This document shows positions 9,956-18,866 of a stretch of 64,000 bases of DNA, one piece after another (positions within the stretch are counted from its first letter, which is position 1; each line of letters starts with the position of its first letter). A program made the position numbers and the translations under genes. The notes under the pieces are model-generated. The model was not told where the DNA came from. It saw only the letters and a program-made list of their open reading frames with translations, and ran no database searches. This DNA is from Variovorax boronicumulans (GTDB lineage Bacteria; Pseudomonadota; Gammaproteobacteria; Burkholderiales; Burkholderiaceae_C), in the NCBI RefSeq assembly GCF_019352895.1, contig NZ_JAAAFX010000009.1:1403486-1467485 (forward strand), read 5' to 3'.

Positions 9956-10402
9956 TCAGTTGCTCCAGGGCCAGATGGGAAGAATCATCTGTAGCGCCAG
10001 GGGGAAGATCAGCGTGGTGAGCAGCGCCACCACGGCGCACACGATCATTCGGGTGCGCAGCGTCATGGCCGAAGGCACCAGCGCCAGCAGCGCGGCCAGG
10101 AAGGATGCGACCACCACGCCCAGGCGTTGCAGCGCCCAGGCGAACACCAGCAGGCTGGCGATGGTCCAGGCCAGGTTGCCCCATTGCACCGTGACGCCGG
10201 CGCCCTTGCGCCACCAGGCCGGCAGCGCGACCAGCAGGCCGAGCACTGCGAGCGTCCAGCCCAGTACCACCGGGAAGTAGCCGGCCCCCATGCGGGCGGA
10301 GGTGCCGAAGTTGTAGCGACTGCCGTAGAGGGCGAAGAACAGGCCGGCAGCCACCATCAGCAGCCCTCCGATCAGGTCGTGGATGTCTCTCGTGATTTTC
10401 AT
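9956..10402 (-). CDS. tctB: tripartite tricarboxylate transporter, small subunit (TctB family)
   Basis: The protein has 148 residues and four hydrophobic segments. It has the TctB-typical opening, a first membrane helix followed by RYNFGTSARMGAGYFPVVLG, where the G-x-G-Y-F-P turn is diagnostic. It pairs with the TctA subunit directly downstream. ATG at 10402 was chosen because DIHDLIGGLLMVAAG then forms the first helix. A longer frame upstream encodes no plausible protein. Confidence 0.88.
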   Translation of the reverse strand: MKITRDIHDLIGGLLMVAAGLFFALYGSRYNFGTSARMGAGYFPVVLGWTLAVLGLLVALPAWWRKGAGVTVQWGNLAWTIASLLVFAWALQRLGVVVASFLAALLALVPSAMTLRTRMIVCAVVALLTTLIFPLALQMILPIWPWSN

Positions 10403-10647
10403 GTTCAGCGGAATGGCGTTGGAGAACGCTCTGGATGGAACAGGTCGACGCGCAGCGTGGGAAGAAGGCGTCGGCGAAGCCCGCCTCGGGGCGCTGAAGT
10501 ACAGGCCGAAGCACCGGGCTGGCGAAAGCTTAGGGGGGCAATTCGGGCATGCCGGCGGCCATTTGTATTGGGATATGTTGAGCCGCGACATCGACACATC
10601 GCATTGCAAGACGCGCGGATGAAGTCCATCGCCCGGCGATAGATTCA

Positions 10648-11232
10648 ATGCCAGCCGATGCCCACCGACCTCACCTTTTCCGCCTGCAGATGACCGCGCA
10701 GGCCCTCCACCCCACCGACGCGCACGACCGGGACGGCAGCGGCATGCGCCTCGACCGGCCGGCCGAATTCCTGTCGGGCGCGGCCTTCAGCGCCTTCGGC
10801 ATCTCCTTTGCCTGCGGCGCCAGCGTGTTCAACCACGAGGCGCCCTCGATGCACTGGGCCGGCGCGTGGCTGCCGCTGCTGGCGGGCCTGCTGATCGCGC
10901 TCACCGGCAACCTGATCATCCTCAAGTCGCTGGCGCTCTGGCGCCTGCAAGCCAGGCCGCTGCCCAGCGCGGGCCGCGCGCTGCTCGGCATCCTGCTGCT
11001 CAGCGGCGTCTTCGCCGCGGCGCTGGGCGCCTGGTCGCCGGCCGGCCTGCCCACCATCGGGCTGCTGGGCGGCATCTACATCGCCGGCTTCGCCGTGTGG
11101 CTCGCGGGCAAGGACGTGCACCTGCGCACCTTCGCCGGCCTGGCCGCGGCGCTGGCCTTCGGCAGCTACCTGGCCTTCGTGGTGGCGCTCGACCTTTCGC
11201 TGCCCGTGTGGCCCACCTTTCTGCACGGATGA
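10648..11232 (+). CDS. TctB-like small integral membrane protein
   Basis: The protein has up to 194 residues with four or five hydrophobic helices after a polar N-terminus. The segment LSGAAFSAFGISFACGASVF followed by HWAGAWLPLLAGLLIALTGN resembles the first two helices of TctB subunits, so it is probably a second, diverged TctB. It is read away from tctB/tctA and is followed after 30 bases by an Rrf2 regulator. The start is uncertain: ATGs at 10648, 10690 and 10744 are in frame and none has a strong ribosome-binding site; the last removes most of the polar tail. No TctA partner lies beside it. Confidence 0.6.
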   Translation: MPADAHRPHLFRLQMTAQALHPTDAHDRDGSGMRLDRPAEFLSGAAFSAFGISFACGASVFNHEAPSMHWAGAWLPLLAGLLIALTGNLIILKSLALWRLQARPLPSAGRALLGILLLSGVFAAALGAWSPAGLPTIGLLGGIYIAGFAVWLAGKDVHLRTFAGLAAALAFGSYLAFVVALDLSLPVWPTFLHG

Positions 11233-11262
11233 ACCTTCCAACGTTTCCAGGAAACCCTCACC

Positions 11263-11781
11263 ATGCGCATTAGCAGCCGCGGACGGCTGGCCGTCGCGGT
11301 CATGATCGACTTCGCCTTGCACCAACGGCACTGGCCCATCTCGCTCAAGGTGCTGAGCCGGCGCCATCGGGTGTCGCTGTCGTTGCTCGAACCCATCGCG
11401 GCCGACCTGCGGCGCCACAGCCTGGTCGAGGCCACGCGCGGGCCCGGCGGCGGCTACGGCCTGAGCCGCGCCGCCACGAACATCTCGGTGGCCGACATCG
11501 TGTTCGCGATCGACGGCTCGATGGACGCCAACCCCGCGCGGCCCACGGGCCGCACCCAGCCCGCGCCCCACTGCGCCACGCACGACCTCTGGGACGGCCT
11601 GCGGCAGAACGTGGTCGACTTCCTGCAATCGGAGTCGCTGCACAAGCTCGCGAGCACGCAACGCCCCTGGGGCTTTCCCGCCACCGCCGAGCCGCTGCAC
11701 AAGGAGCCGCCACCGGCGCCCGCCGCGGTGGCCGTCAACGCACCCAACTCGGTCTTCGACCTGGCCCGTTTCCACGCCTGA
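11263..11781 (+). CDS. Rrf2-family transcriptional regulator
   Basis: The protein has 172 residues. It begins MRISSRGRLAVAVMIDFALH, the Rrf2 start, followed by a winged helix (LKVLSRRHRVSLSLLEPI) and the wing RGPGGGYGLSRAA. In IscR and NsrR three cysteines in the central part bind an iron-sulfur cluster. Here only one remains (HCATHDLW), so cluster binding of the IscR type is unlikely and the protein may sense something else or be cofactor-free. It lies just downstream of the TctB-like gene and is likely co-transcribed. Confidence 0.82.
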   Translation: MRISSRGRLAVAVMIDFALHQRHWPISLKVLSRRHRVSLSLLEPIAADLRRHSLVEATRGPGGGYGLSRAATNISVADIVFAIDGSMDANPARPTGRTQPAPHCATHDLWDGLRQNVVDFLQSESLHKLASTQRPWGFPATAEPLHKEPPPAPAAVAVNAPNSVFDLARFHA

Positions 11782-11795
11782 GCGCGGGCAGGTCG

Positions 11796-13238
11796 CTAGG
11801 CCTTGGCGCGCCGGGGCAGCGTGAGCAGCGCTTCGAGACCGCCCTCGGCCCGGTTGCGCAGCGTGATCGATCCCTCGTGGGCCTGCGCGATCGAACGCGC
11901 GATCGACAGCCCCAGCCCCGACCCGCCCGAGGCCGTGTTGCGCGAGGTGTCGAGCCGCAGGAAGGGCTCGAACACTTCCTCCAGCGAGTCCTCGGGAATG
12001 CCCGGGCCCGCGTCGGCGATGCGGATGCGCAGGGCCTGCGCCGAATCCTCGATGCGGATGTGCGCCGCACCGCCGTACCGGATCGCGTTCTCGATGATGT
12101 TCTGCACGCAGCGCCGCAGGCTGGTGACGTAGGCCGGCAGCGGTGCGCGCGCATGGCCTTCGAGCGTGACCAGTGCGCCCGTTTCCTCGAAGTCGGCGCG
12201 CAGCCCGGCCAGCAGGCTGTCGATGTCCACCGATTGCCGGGGTTCGTTGTGCTCCTCGCCACGGATGTAGTCGAGCGTCGACGAGATCAGCGATTCCATG
12301 TCGCCCAGGTCCTTGCGGAACTTGTCCTGCATCTCGCCGGGCGGCAGGAACTCGGCGCGCAGCCGCATCCGCGTGATGGGCGACCGCAGGTCGTGCGAGA
12401 CCGCGGCCAGGAAGCGCGTGCGCTCGCCGATGTCCTGGATCAGCCGCCGCTGCATGAGATTGAAGGTGCGCGCCGCCTGCCGCACCTCGCGCGGGCCGCT
12501 CTCGACCAGCGGCGGGCTGTGCAGGTCGTGGCCCAGTGCATCGGCCGCATCGGCCAGCCGCCGCAGGGGCCGCAGCGCGAGCCGCACCGCGACCAGCGCG
12601 ATGACCACGAACACCAGGATGCGCAGCACGTAGATGCGCAGCACGTAGTCGGCCACCATGCCGAAGGGCTTGGCCTCGATGCCGCCCTGCGACTCCGAGG
12701 CCGTGACCTCGATCCATTGGCCGTGCAGGCCGGGCATCTCCAGCGCGATGCGGAAATGACCCACCGGCTCGCGCGCGTTGAGCAGCGCCCAGAGATCGGC
12801 CGACTGGCCCGCGTCGTCGGTGAGTTCGGCCGACAGCAGCCTGGCGTCGGCATCGCTGCCCAGCCGGTCGCTGAGCGACTGGCTCAGGATGTCCTGCACG
12901 GTCTCGAGCGTGTTGTCGGGATTGGCCACGGTCGGCATCGGCCCGGGCTGCAGCGTGAGCCGGAAGCGCTCGGAGCCCAGCCAGGCCAGCGTCTGCGGCA
13001 CCGTCTCGGCGGGCAGCCCGCGCAGGATGCGCATCGCGTCGGCCAGCTGGATCGAGACCAGCCGGATCGGCATCTCCATCGCATGGCGGTAGCGCATGTC
13101 GAACCAGACCGAGCTGGTCAGCGCCTGCGCGGCCAGCATGCCCAGCACCAGGATCAGCGCCAGCCGGCCCCACAGCGAACCGGGCCAGGGCACCCAGCGC
13201 CGCCAGCGGCCTTGCGGCGCGGTGTCGGCACCGTCCAT
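11796..13238 (-). CDS. sensor histidine kinase of a two-component pair (EnvZ-like architecture)
   Basis: The protein has 480 residues: membrane helix (about 19-40), periplasmic domain of about 130 residues, second helix near 205-225, HAMP linker, H-box FLAAVSHDLRSPITRMR with the phosphoacceptor His, N-box NIIENAIRYGG, G1 box DAGPGIP, F-box VFEPFLRLD and G2 box GGSGLGLSIA. All catalytic boxes are intact. The start at 13238 is one base after the stop of the response regulator gene, so the pair is one operon. The periplasmic domain does not identify the signal. Confidence 0.92.
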   Translation of the reverse strand: MDGADTAPQGRWRRWVPWPGSLWGRLALILVLGMLAAQALTSSVWFDMRYRHAMEMPIRLVSIQLADAMRILRGLPAETVPQTLAWLGSERFRLTLQPGPMPTVANPDNTLETVQDILSQSLSDRLGSDADARLLSAELTDDAGQSADLWALLNAREPVGHFRIALEMPGLHGQWIEVTASESQGGIEAKPFGMVADYVLRIYVLRILVFVVIALVAVRLALRPLRRLADAADALGHDLHSPPLVESGPREVRQAARTFNLMQRRLIQDIGERTRFLAAVSHDLRSPITRMRLRAEFLPPGEMQDKFRKDLGDMESLISSTLDYIRGEEHNEPRQSVDIDSLLAGLRADFEETGALVTLEGHARAPLPAYVTSLRRCVQNIIENAIRYGGAAHIRIEDSAQALRIRIADAGPGIPEDSLEEVFEPFLRLDTSRNTASGGSGLGLSIARSIAQAHEGSITLRNRAEGGLEALLTLPRRAKA

Positions 13239-13239
13239 C

Positions 13240-13968
13240 TCAGCGCTCCTCCACCACATCGACCGCCATCACGTAGCCCGCATGGCGCACCGTGCGGATC
13301 ATCATGGGCTTGCGCGCATCGTCCTGCAGGCTCACGCGCAGCCGGCTGATGCAGACGTCGATCGCGCGGTCGAAGGGTGCGCGCTCCTTGCCGAACACAT
13401 GCTCGATCAGGAAGTCGCGGCTCAGCGTGCGGTGCGCGTTCTGCAGCAGCAGCCGCAGCACCCGGTAGTCGGAGCCGCCCAGCGACACCACCACGCGCTG
13501 CGGCGACAGCAGCTGGTGGGTGCGCGTGTCCAGCACCCAGCCTGCAAAACGCACCACCGCGGCCTCCTCGGCCTCGCGCGAGGGCGGAAAGCTGTGGATG
13601 CGCCGCAGCACCACCTTGATCCGCGCCAGCAGCTCGCGCGGATCGAAAGGCTTGGGCAGGTAGTCGTCGGCGCCCATCTCGAGCCCGATGATCCGGTCGA
13701 GCAAGGCGCCGCGCGCGGTCAGCAGGATCACGGGCGGGCCGCCCTTGGCATGCAGGTCGCGGCACAGCGAGAGCCCGTCCTCGCCGGGCATCATCACGTC
13801 GAGCACCACCAGCGAGATCGACTGCAGCCCCAGCTGCCGGTGCATCTCGACCCCGTTCGACGCGGTCGCGACCTTGTAGCCGGCATCGGACAGGTAGTCC
13901 GAGAGCAGTTGCCGGATGTCGCCGTCGTCGTCGACGATGAGGATGCGTTCGATGGGGGGTGAGGACAT
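13240..13968 (-). CDS. OmpR/PhoB-family response regulator
   Basis: The protein has 242 residues. The receiver domain has the acidic triad DDD (14-16), the phosphoacceptor in VVLDVMMPGEDG (Asp about 56) and the conserved Lys in LPKPFDPRELLARI. The C-terminal winged helix of the OmpR type ends RTVRHAGYVMAVD. It is the first gene of the two-component operon, directly followed by its kinase. Target genes are not apparent from the neighbourhood. Confidence 0.94.
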   Translation of the reverse strand: MSSPPIERILIVDDDGDIRQLLSDYLSDAGYKVATASNGVEMHRQLGLQSISLVVLDVMMPGEDGLSLCRDLHAKGGPPVILLTARGALLDRIIGLEMGADDYLPKPFDPRELLARIKVVLRRIHSFPPSREAEEAAVVRFAGWVLDTRTHQLLSPQRVVVSLGGSDYRVLRLLLQNAHRTLSRDFLIEHVFGKERAPFDRAIDVCISRLRVSLQDDARKPMMIRTVRHAGYVMAVDVVEER

Positions 13969-14236
13969 GGCGGGTGATGCGATGGGTGAGACCGACGCCG
14001 AGAGGCGCGGGCTGGCCGATCGCCTCGACGGATCGAAGGCGGTGAGGAACAGCAGGGATTTTCAACCAGATCGCGCGCGGGCCCTGGCAGCACCCTATGT
14101 GTTGGGGGGCGATGGGAATCGACTGCGCGCCCGCCAAAGCACCCGGGCCATCCTGCCGCCTTCCTGGGCCACCGATTTCAGATTCCTGGGGCGCGCTTCG
14201 CCGCGGCGCAGCCAGGCCGCATGGGCAAGGCCCTTC

Positions 14237-14644
14237 CTAGGCGTGCCGCCGCACCGCGCCCTGCAGCGTGCGCACGCGGTTCTCCGGCGAGGCCGGCCCC
14301 CAGCCCTGAGGCAACGCATGCAGCACGGCCTTGGCGTCGAGCGAACGGATCGCCACCGAGGTGTCCGCCGGAATGCGCCCCTGCGCCACCATCGCCTCGT
14401 AGCGCAGGGCGCTCACGCGCAGGAAGGACGCGAAGTTGCCGACCTCGCCGCGCGCCGCCACCAGCTCGTCGTACAGCCGCTCGATGAGCTGCACCACGAC
14501 CATGCCGTCGCGCTGCGCGATCTCCTCGAGCACCTGCCAGAACAGGTTCTCGAGCCGGATGCTGGTGACCACGCCATGCAGCCGCACCGAGCGCGTGCGC
14601 GCGTCGTAGCTCTGCGGGTCGGCGCTGATGAAGATCTCGCACAT
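14237..14644 (-). CDS. ribbon-helix-helix domain protein
   Basis: The protein has 135 residues. The N-terminal part (MCEIFISADPQSYDARTRSV, then RLHGVVTSIRLENLFWQVLE) matches the pattern of small ribbon-helix-helix proteins found widely in proteobacteria: a beta strand (VRLHGVVTSIRL) followed by two helices. The family is annotated as putative arylsulfate-sulfotransferase-associated or DNA-binding; no target is known. A strong GGAGG lies six bases before the ATG. It stands alone on the minus strand between the two-component operon and the DJ-1/PfpI gene. Confidence 0.7.
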   Translation of the reverse strand: MCEIFISADPQSYDARTRSVRLHGVVTSIRLENLFWQVLEEIAQRDGMVVVQLIERLYDELVAARGEVGNFASFLRVSALRYEAMVAQGRIPADTSVAIRSLDAKAVLHALPQGWGPASPENRVRTLQGAVRRHA

Positions 14645-14706
14645 GCGGCCTCCTGTGTGGGAATGGTGGGCGACGCTCGCACTGTAGCGCCGCCCACGCG
14701 GGCCCG

Positions 14707-15285
14707 TCAGTGTTCGATGCGCGTGCCCAGCACCACCAGGAACTGCGCGAGCCACGCCGGGTGCGCGGGCCAGGCGGGCGCCGTGACCAGGTTGCGGTCG
14801 GTCACGGCCTGGTCGACCGGAATGCCCACGTACTCCGCGCCGGCCAGTTCCACCTCGACCTGGCAAGCCGGGTACGCCGACACCTTGCGGCCTTTCAGCA
14901 GGCCCGTGGCCGCGAGCAGTTGCGCGCCGTGGCACACGGACGCCACCGGCTTGTCGGTCGCCAGGAAGTGCTTGGCGATCTCGACCACGCGGCTGTGCAT
15001 GCGCAGGTACTCGGGCGCGCGGCCGCCGGGGATGACCAGCGCGTCGTAGGCCTCGGGCTTCACGTCGGCGAAGTTGGCGTTCAGCGTGAAGCGGTGGCCC
15101 GGTTTTTCGCTGTAGGTCTGGGCGCCCTCGAAGTCGTGGATGGCGGTGTGCACCCAGTCGCCGGCCTTCTTGTCGGGCGCCACCGCGTGCACGGTGTGGC
15201 CCACGGCCAGCAGGGTCTGAAAGGGCACCATGGTTTCGTAGTCTTCGGCGTAGTCGCCGCAGAGCATGAGGATCTTGCGAGCCAT
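14707..15285 (-). CDS. DJ-1/PfpI superfamily protein
   Basis: The protein has 192 residues with the glutamine-amidotransferase-like fold: start [14 protein letters not shown], the nucleophile elbow [12 protein letters not shown] (Cys about 118 followed by His) and the conserved [15 protein letters not shown]. Relatives are glyoxalase III/deglycases, peptidases or stress proteins; Cys-His is kept, so it is probably active, but the substrate cannot be read from sequence. A terminal DUF4066-like variation is not seen. The gene is divergent from the 5'-nucleotidase gene. Confidence 0.87.
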   Translation of the reverse strand: MARKILMLCGDYAEDYETMVPFQTLLAVGHTVHAVAPDKKAGDWVHTAIHDFEGAQTYSEKPGHRFTLNANFADVKPEAYDALVIPGGRAPEYLRMHSRVVEIAKHFLATDKPVASVCHGAQLLAATGLLKGRKVSAYPACQVEVELAGAEYVGIPVDQAVTDRNLVTAPAWPAHPAWLAQFLVVLGTRIEH

Positions 15286-15296
15286 CGGGGTTGTCT

Positions 15297-15437
15297 CCTT
15301 CGAATGAGGTGTTGAATGCGCCCCGGCATGGACATGCGGGCCGTCGCCGCATTATTCGAAGGCGGCGGGCGCAGCGGGTAGCAGCCGGCTGTGACCGCGC
15401 GATGCCGGCTTCGACGCGCGCGTCATCACGCGGTCAC
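15297..15437. promoter_or_regulatory. two spaced inverted repeats in the divergent intergenic region
   Basis: CCTTCGAAT (15297-15305) and ATTCGAAGG (15354-15362) are perfect 9-base inverted copies 48 bases apart. GTGACCGCG (15391-15399) and CGCGGTCAC (15429-15437) are another perfect pair 29 bases apart. The first pair brackets the upstream region of the DJ-1/PfpI gene, the second lies before the nucleotidase gene. They could be regulator sites; no matching regulator is adjacent. Confidence 0.35.
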
Positions 15438-15481
15438 GCGGCTGCCCGACCATCCCTCTCCCCCTACCTTGGAGCCCGGAG

Positions 15482-17263
15482 ATGCGCCTGCGCTGGCGAA
15501 AGCCCTGGCCCGTCGGCGTCCTGCTGATGGCGGCGCTGGCCGCCTGCAGCACGCCGCCCGTAGAAGAAGGCGCCCGGCCCTCGCTGACCCTCAAGCTGAT
15601 CGCCTTCAACGACCTCCACGGCAACCTGGAACCGCCCAGGCTGGCCATCGCCGCGCCCTCCTCCACCGGCGGCACGGTGGCCGTGCCCGCGGGCGGCGCG
15701 GCCTACCTCGCCACGGCCATCGCGGCGCTCAAGGCGAAGAACCCGCAGCACGCGGTGGTCTCGGCCGGCGACATGATCGGCGCCTCGCCGCTGGTGTCGG
15801 CGCTGTTCCTCGACGAGCCGACCATCGAAGCGGTGAACGCGATGGGCATCGACTTCAACGCGGTCGGCAACCACGAGTTCGACAAGGGCCAGGCCGAGCT
15901 GCTGCGCATGCAGCATGGCGGCTGCGCGGCATACACGGCGCTTGCGCCCTGCCAGGTGAACACCGCCTTCCCCGGCGCCAACTTCGGGTTTCTGGCGGCC
16001 AACACGGTCAAGCGTGATGGCACGACGCTGTTCCCGGCCACGGGGCTCAAGACCTTCAGGCAGGGCGAGGCCCAGGTCACGGTGGGCTTCATCGGCCTGA
16101 CGCTCAAGGCCACGCCGACGGCGGTCACGCCCGCGGGGGTGGCGGGACTTGCGTTCAGGGACGAGGCCGACACGGCCAATGCGCTGATCCCGGGCCTGCG
16201 CGCGCAGGGCGCCGACGTGATCGTGGTGGTGATGCACGAGGGCGGCACCACCACCGTGGGCTACAACGACAAAAGCTGCGCCGGGCTCAGCGGCAACGTG
16301 CGGCCGATCCTCGACCGGCTCGACCCGCGCGTCGACGTGGTGATCTCCGGCCACACGCACAGCGCCTATGTCTGCGATTACGGCCGGATCAACCCGGCCA
16401 GGCCTTTCCTGCTGACCAGCGCGGGCCAGTACGGCACGCTGCTCACCGACATCGACCTGGTGGTCGACACGACGACCCGCAAGGTCACGGCCAGGTCGGC
16501 GAACAACCTGATCGTGCAGGGCGAGGCCTTCATGCGCGGCGCGGACACGGTGGCGCTGAGCGAGCAATACCCGCGCTTCCGGAAGAACGCCGAGATCGAC
16601 GCCTTGATCGCGCGCTACCGCACCGTCGCGGCGCCGCTGGTGCAGCGCGTGGTGGGCCGGCTCAGCGCGCCGGCCAGCCGCGCACCCACTCCCTCGCGCG
16701 AGAGCGTGCTGGGCAACCTGATCGCCGATTCGCAGCTGGCCGCCACCGCGCCCGCGGCCAAGGGCGGCGCGCAGATCGCGTTCATGAATCCGGGCGGCGT
16801 GCGCGCGGACCTGGTGCCCGGTGCGAGCGGCGGCGTGCGCTACGGCCAGCTGTTCAGCGTGCAGCCCTTCGGCAACAGCCTGGTGGTGAAGACCCTGACC
16901 GGCACGCAGATCCGCGCCCTGCTCGAGCAGCAGTTCGCCAGCGGCACCAACACGCTGGCCACGCCGCGCGTGCTCATGCCCTCGCGCGGCTTCCGCTACC
17001 GCTACGACCTGTCGCGCCCGGCCGGCGCGCGCATCGAGGGCATGACGCTCGATGGCGTGCCGCTGGCCGATGGCAGCACCTACCGCGTGACCATGAACAG
17101 CTTCCTGGCCAGCGGCGGCGACAACTTCACGGTGTTCAACCAGGGCATCGACTTGCTGGGCGGCGACCTGGACATCGATGCCTTCGAGGCCTACCTGCAG
17201 GCCCACCCGGCGCTCGTGCCGCCCGCGGCCGACCGCATCACCGCGATCGGCACGGCCCGCTGA
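15482..17263 (+). CDS. periplasmic bifunctional metallophosphatase/5'-nucleotidase lipoprotein
   Basis: The protein has 593 residues. An N-terminal signal ends in the lipobox LAAC (Cys near 22), so it is membrane-anchored. The metallophosphatase domain shows AFNDLHGNLEP, SAGDMIGASPL, GNHEFDKG and GHTHSAY, which carry the two-metal ligands. The C-terminal UshA-type nucleotide-binding domain shows GNLIADSQLA, NPGGVRADL and SVQPFGNSLV. It would dephosphorylate extracellular nucleotides for salvage and phosphate supply. It is a monocistronic-looking gene, closely convergent with the TetR gene. Confidence 0.92.
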   Translation: MRLRWRKPWPVGVLLMAALAACSTPPVEEGARPSLTLKLIAFNDLHGNLEPPRLAIAAPSSTGGTVAVPAGGAAYLATAIAALKAKNPQHAVVSAGDMIGASPLVSALFLDEPTIEAVNAMGIDFNAVGNHEFDKGQAELLRMQHGGCAAYTALAPCQVNTAFPGANFGFLAANTVKRDGTTLFPATGLKTFRQGEAQVTVGFIGLTLKATPTAVTPAGVAGLAFRDEADTANALIPGLRAQGADVIVVVMHEGGTTTVGYNDKSCAGLSGNVRPILDRLDPRVDVVISGHTHSAYVCDYGRINPARPFLLTSAGQYGTLLTDIDLVVDTTTRKVTARSANNLIVQGEAFMRGADTVALSEQYPRFRKNAEIDALIARYRTVAAPLVQRVVGRLSAPASRAPTPSRESVLGNLIADSQLAATAPAAKGGAQIAFMNPGGVRADLVPGASGGVRYGQLFSVQPFGNSLVVKTLTGTQIRALLEQQFASGTNTLATPRVLMPSRGFRYRYDLSRPAGARIEGMTLDGVPLADGSTYRVTMNSFLASGGDNFTVFNQGIDLLGGDLDIDAFEAYLQAHPALVPPAADRITAIGTAR

Positions 17264-17272
17264 GCGGGTCGC

Positions 17273-17869
17273 TCAGCGCGGCTCGGCCACGGCGCGGATC
17301 AGGCGCGTGGCCGGCGCGACCAGCGCGCGCAGGTCGCTCGAGCGGTCCTGCTCCACCGCTTCGAGGATCAGCTCGTTGATGCCGCCGACCACCGCCAGCG
17401 CGAGTTCGGGCGACAGGCGCGCGCCGCCGTCCGAGCCCGTGGCCAGCGCCACGAAGCTCGCGATCTGGGCATTGACCTTGCGGCGCACCGCGAGCCCGGC
17501 CAGCCCCAGGCCCAGGATCTCGACGAACAGCGTCTTGAGCAGCACCGGGTCCTGCGCGAGGAAGTCGAGGTAGGCCATGACGGCATGCTCGACCTGCGTC
17601 TGCCAGGGCTGCAGCGGATCGACCGCGGCGCTCAGCACGCCCAGCGCCTGCTCGCTCGCGGATTCGTAGAGCGCGATCAGGCAGTCGGCCTTGGTCGCGA
17701 AATGCTCGTAGAAGCTGCGCCGCGACACCGCGGCCTCGCGCACGATGTCGGCGATGGTCGTGTCGGCATAGCCCTTGGCCGCCACCGCCTTCGCCATGCC
17801 TTCGAGCAGGCGGTAGTGGTGCGCGTGCTGCAGCTCGGCGCTTTCGGAGGCGGTGTCGGTGGACGTCAT
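17273..17869 (-). CDS. TetR-family transcriptional regulator
   Basis: The protein has 198 residues. The HTH is typical: AKGYADTTIADIVREAAVSR, then RSFYEHFATKADCLIALYES. The C-terminal ligand domain gives no specific hint. ATG at 17869 was chosen; the frame continues upstream but only across the operator region. It is divergent from the metal-hydrolase gene, with two matching 16-bp palindromes between them, so it most likely represses both itself and that gene. Confidence 0.92.
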   Translation of the reverse strand: MTSTDTASESAELQHAHHYRLLEGMAKAVAAKGYADTTIADIVREAAVSRRSFYEHFATKADCLIALYESASEQALGVLSAAVDPLQPWQTQVEHAVMAYLDFLAQDPVLLKTLFVEILGLGLAGLAVRRKVNAQIASFVALATGSDGGARLSPELALAVVGGINELILEAVEQDRSSDLRALVAPATRLIRAVAEPR

Positions 17870-17892
17870 GCGGCCTGATTGTCGAAAGGGTT

Positions 17893-17908
17893 GGTACTTG
17901 ACAGTACC
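17893..17908. promoter_or_regulatory. TetR operator 1
   Basis: Perfect inverted repeat GGTACTTGACAGTACC with 6-base arms GGTACT/AGTACC and a 4-base centre. It contains the TTGACA of the promoter for the plus-strand gene. A second copy with the same GGTAC-N6-GTACC core is 37 bases away. Confidence 0.75.
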
Positions 17909-17926
17909 AGATCGCGAGTCCACGAT
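17898..17926 (+). promoter_or_regulatory. sigma-70 promoter candidate for the metal-hydrolase gene
   Basis: Consensus -35 TTGACA (17898-17903), 17-base spacer, weak -10 CACGAT (17921-17926). The -35 sits inside operator 1, and operator 2 covers the expected start of transcription, a layout expected for repression. Confidence 0.5.
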
Positions 17927-17929
17927 GAC

Positions 17930-17945
17930 GGTACGCAAACGTACC
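17930..17945. promoter_or_regulatory. TetR operator 2
   Basis: Perfect inverted repeat GGTACGCAAACGTACC with arms GGTACG/CGTACC and a 4-base centre. The GGTAC...GTACC core is the same as in operator 1. Confidence 0.75.
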
Positions 17946-17980
17946 AACATTCATTGCCAGCCCTCATTTCCCGAAGCACC

Positions 17981-18817
17981 ATGACCGATCTCGTCGTCCG
18001 CCGCCTGCTCATCGACCTGAAGCCCCCGTTCGCGCGCGACTGGTGCGGCGGCGATGCCTTCTCGAGCGCCGTCTTCAATGCGCTCTCGATGAGCTTCCCC
18101 TACGGCGAGCAGTTCTTCATCGACGCGGTGCGCGACACGGTCGACATGCTGGCGCCCGAGCTGCAAGCGCGGCACAAGGCCGAGGTCAAGGGCTTCATCG
18201 GCCAGGAGGCCACGCACCGCCGCATCCATGCGCTGTTCAACGAACAGCTCGAACGCCAGGGCCTGGTCGACCACTGGACGCCACGCGCCATGGCCCGCAT
18301 GAAGACGCTCGAAGGCAACGATCCGCGGCATGCGCTGGCGATCACCGCGGCGACCGAGCACTTCACCGCGATGTTCGCCGACTGGCTGCTGGCCCATCCG
18401 CAGGTGCTCGACGGTGCCGAGCCGCGCCTGCGGACGATGTGGTTCTGGCACAGCGCGGAGGAATCCGAGCACAAGAACACGGCCTTCGACCTCTACGCCG
18501 CAGCGGCGGGCTCGCAGGCCTGGCGCACCCGCTGGTTCCGGCGCGTGACGATGATCTTCCTGACCGACCTCGCACGCCAGACCGTGACCAACCTGCGCCA
18601 CGAGGGCCAGCTGTGGAAGCTGTCGACCTGGCGCAGCGCGGCGCGCATCCTGCTCGGGCGCGACGGCCTGCTGCGCAGCAACCTCCCGTCCTGGCGCGCC
18701 TACTTCCGAGCGGACTTCCATCCCTCGCAGCACGACAGCGACCTGGCCGGGCGCTGGCTGGCGGACAACGCCGCGATGTTCGAGCCGGTGAATGCGCTGC
18801 GCCCGGCGGCGAGCTGA
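17981..18817 (+). CDS. predicted metal-dependent hydrolase (PF10118-type, ferritin-like helices)
   Basis: The protein has 278 residues and is mainly helical. Metal-binding-type Glu/His pairs recur: GQEATHRRIH, ATEHFTAMFA and FWHSAEESEHKNTAFDLY. This arrangement of E-x-x-H pairs on helices matches the uncharacterised Metal_hydrol family (PF10118), which resembles di-iron proteins such as AurF. Substrate unknown. ATG at 17981 was chosen because it follows the operator region and begins the conserved part (MTDLVVRRLLIDL). TetR control suggests induction by a small, perhaps lipophilic, molecule. Confidence 0.82.
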   Translation: MTDLVVRRLLIDLKPPFARDWCGGDAFSSAVFNALSMSFPYGEQFFIDAVRDTVDMLAPELQARHKAEVKGFIGQEATHRRIHALFNEQLERQGLVDHWTPRAMARMKTLEGNDPRHALAITAATEHFTAMFADWLLAHPQVLDGAEPRLRTMWFWHSAEESEHKNTAFDLYAAAAGSQAWRTRWFRRVTMIFLTDLARQTVTNLRHEGQLWKLSTWRSAARILLGRDGLLRSNLPSWRAYFRADFHPSQHDSDLAGRWLADNAAMFEPVNALRPAAS

Positions 18818-18866
18818 AGGCCCCCTTCCTTCCTTCCTTCCTGCCCGCCACGCCACGGCCTGCGCA

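Noticed and set aside
10645-13173. Long minus-strand frame of 842 codons overlapping the TctB-like and Rrf2 genes
   Set aside because: It runs through several real genes on both strands with Arg/His/Gly-rich composition and no domain.
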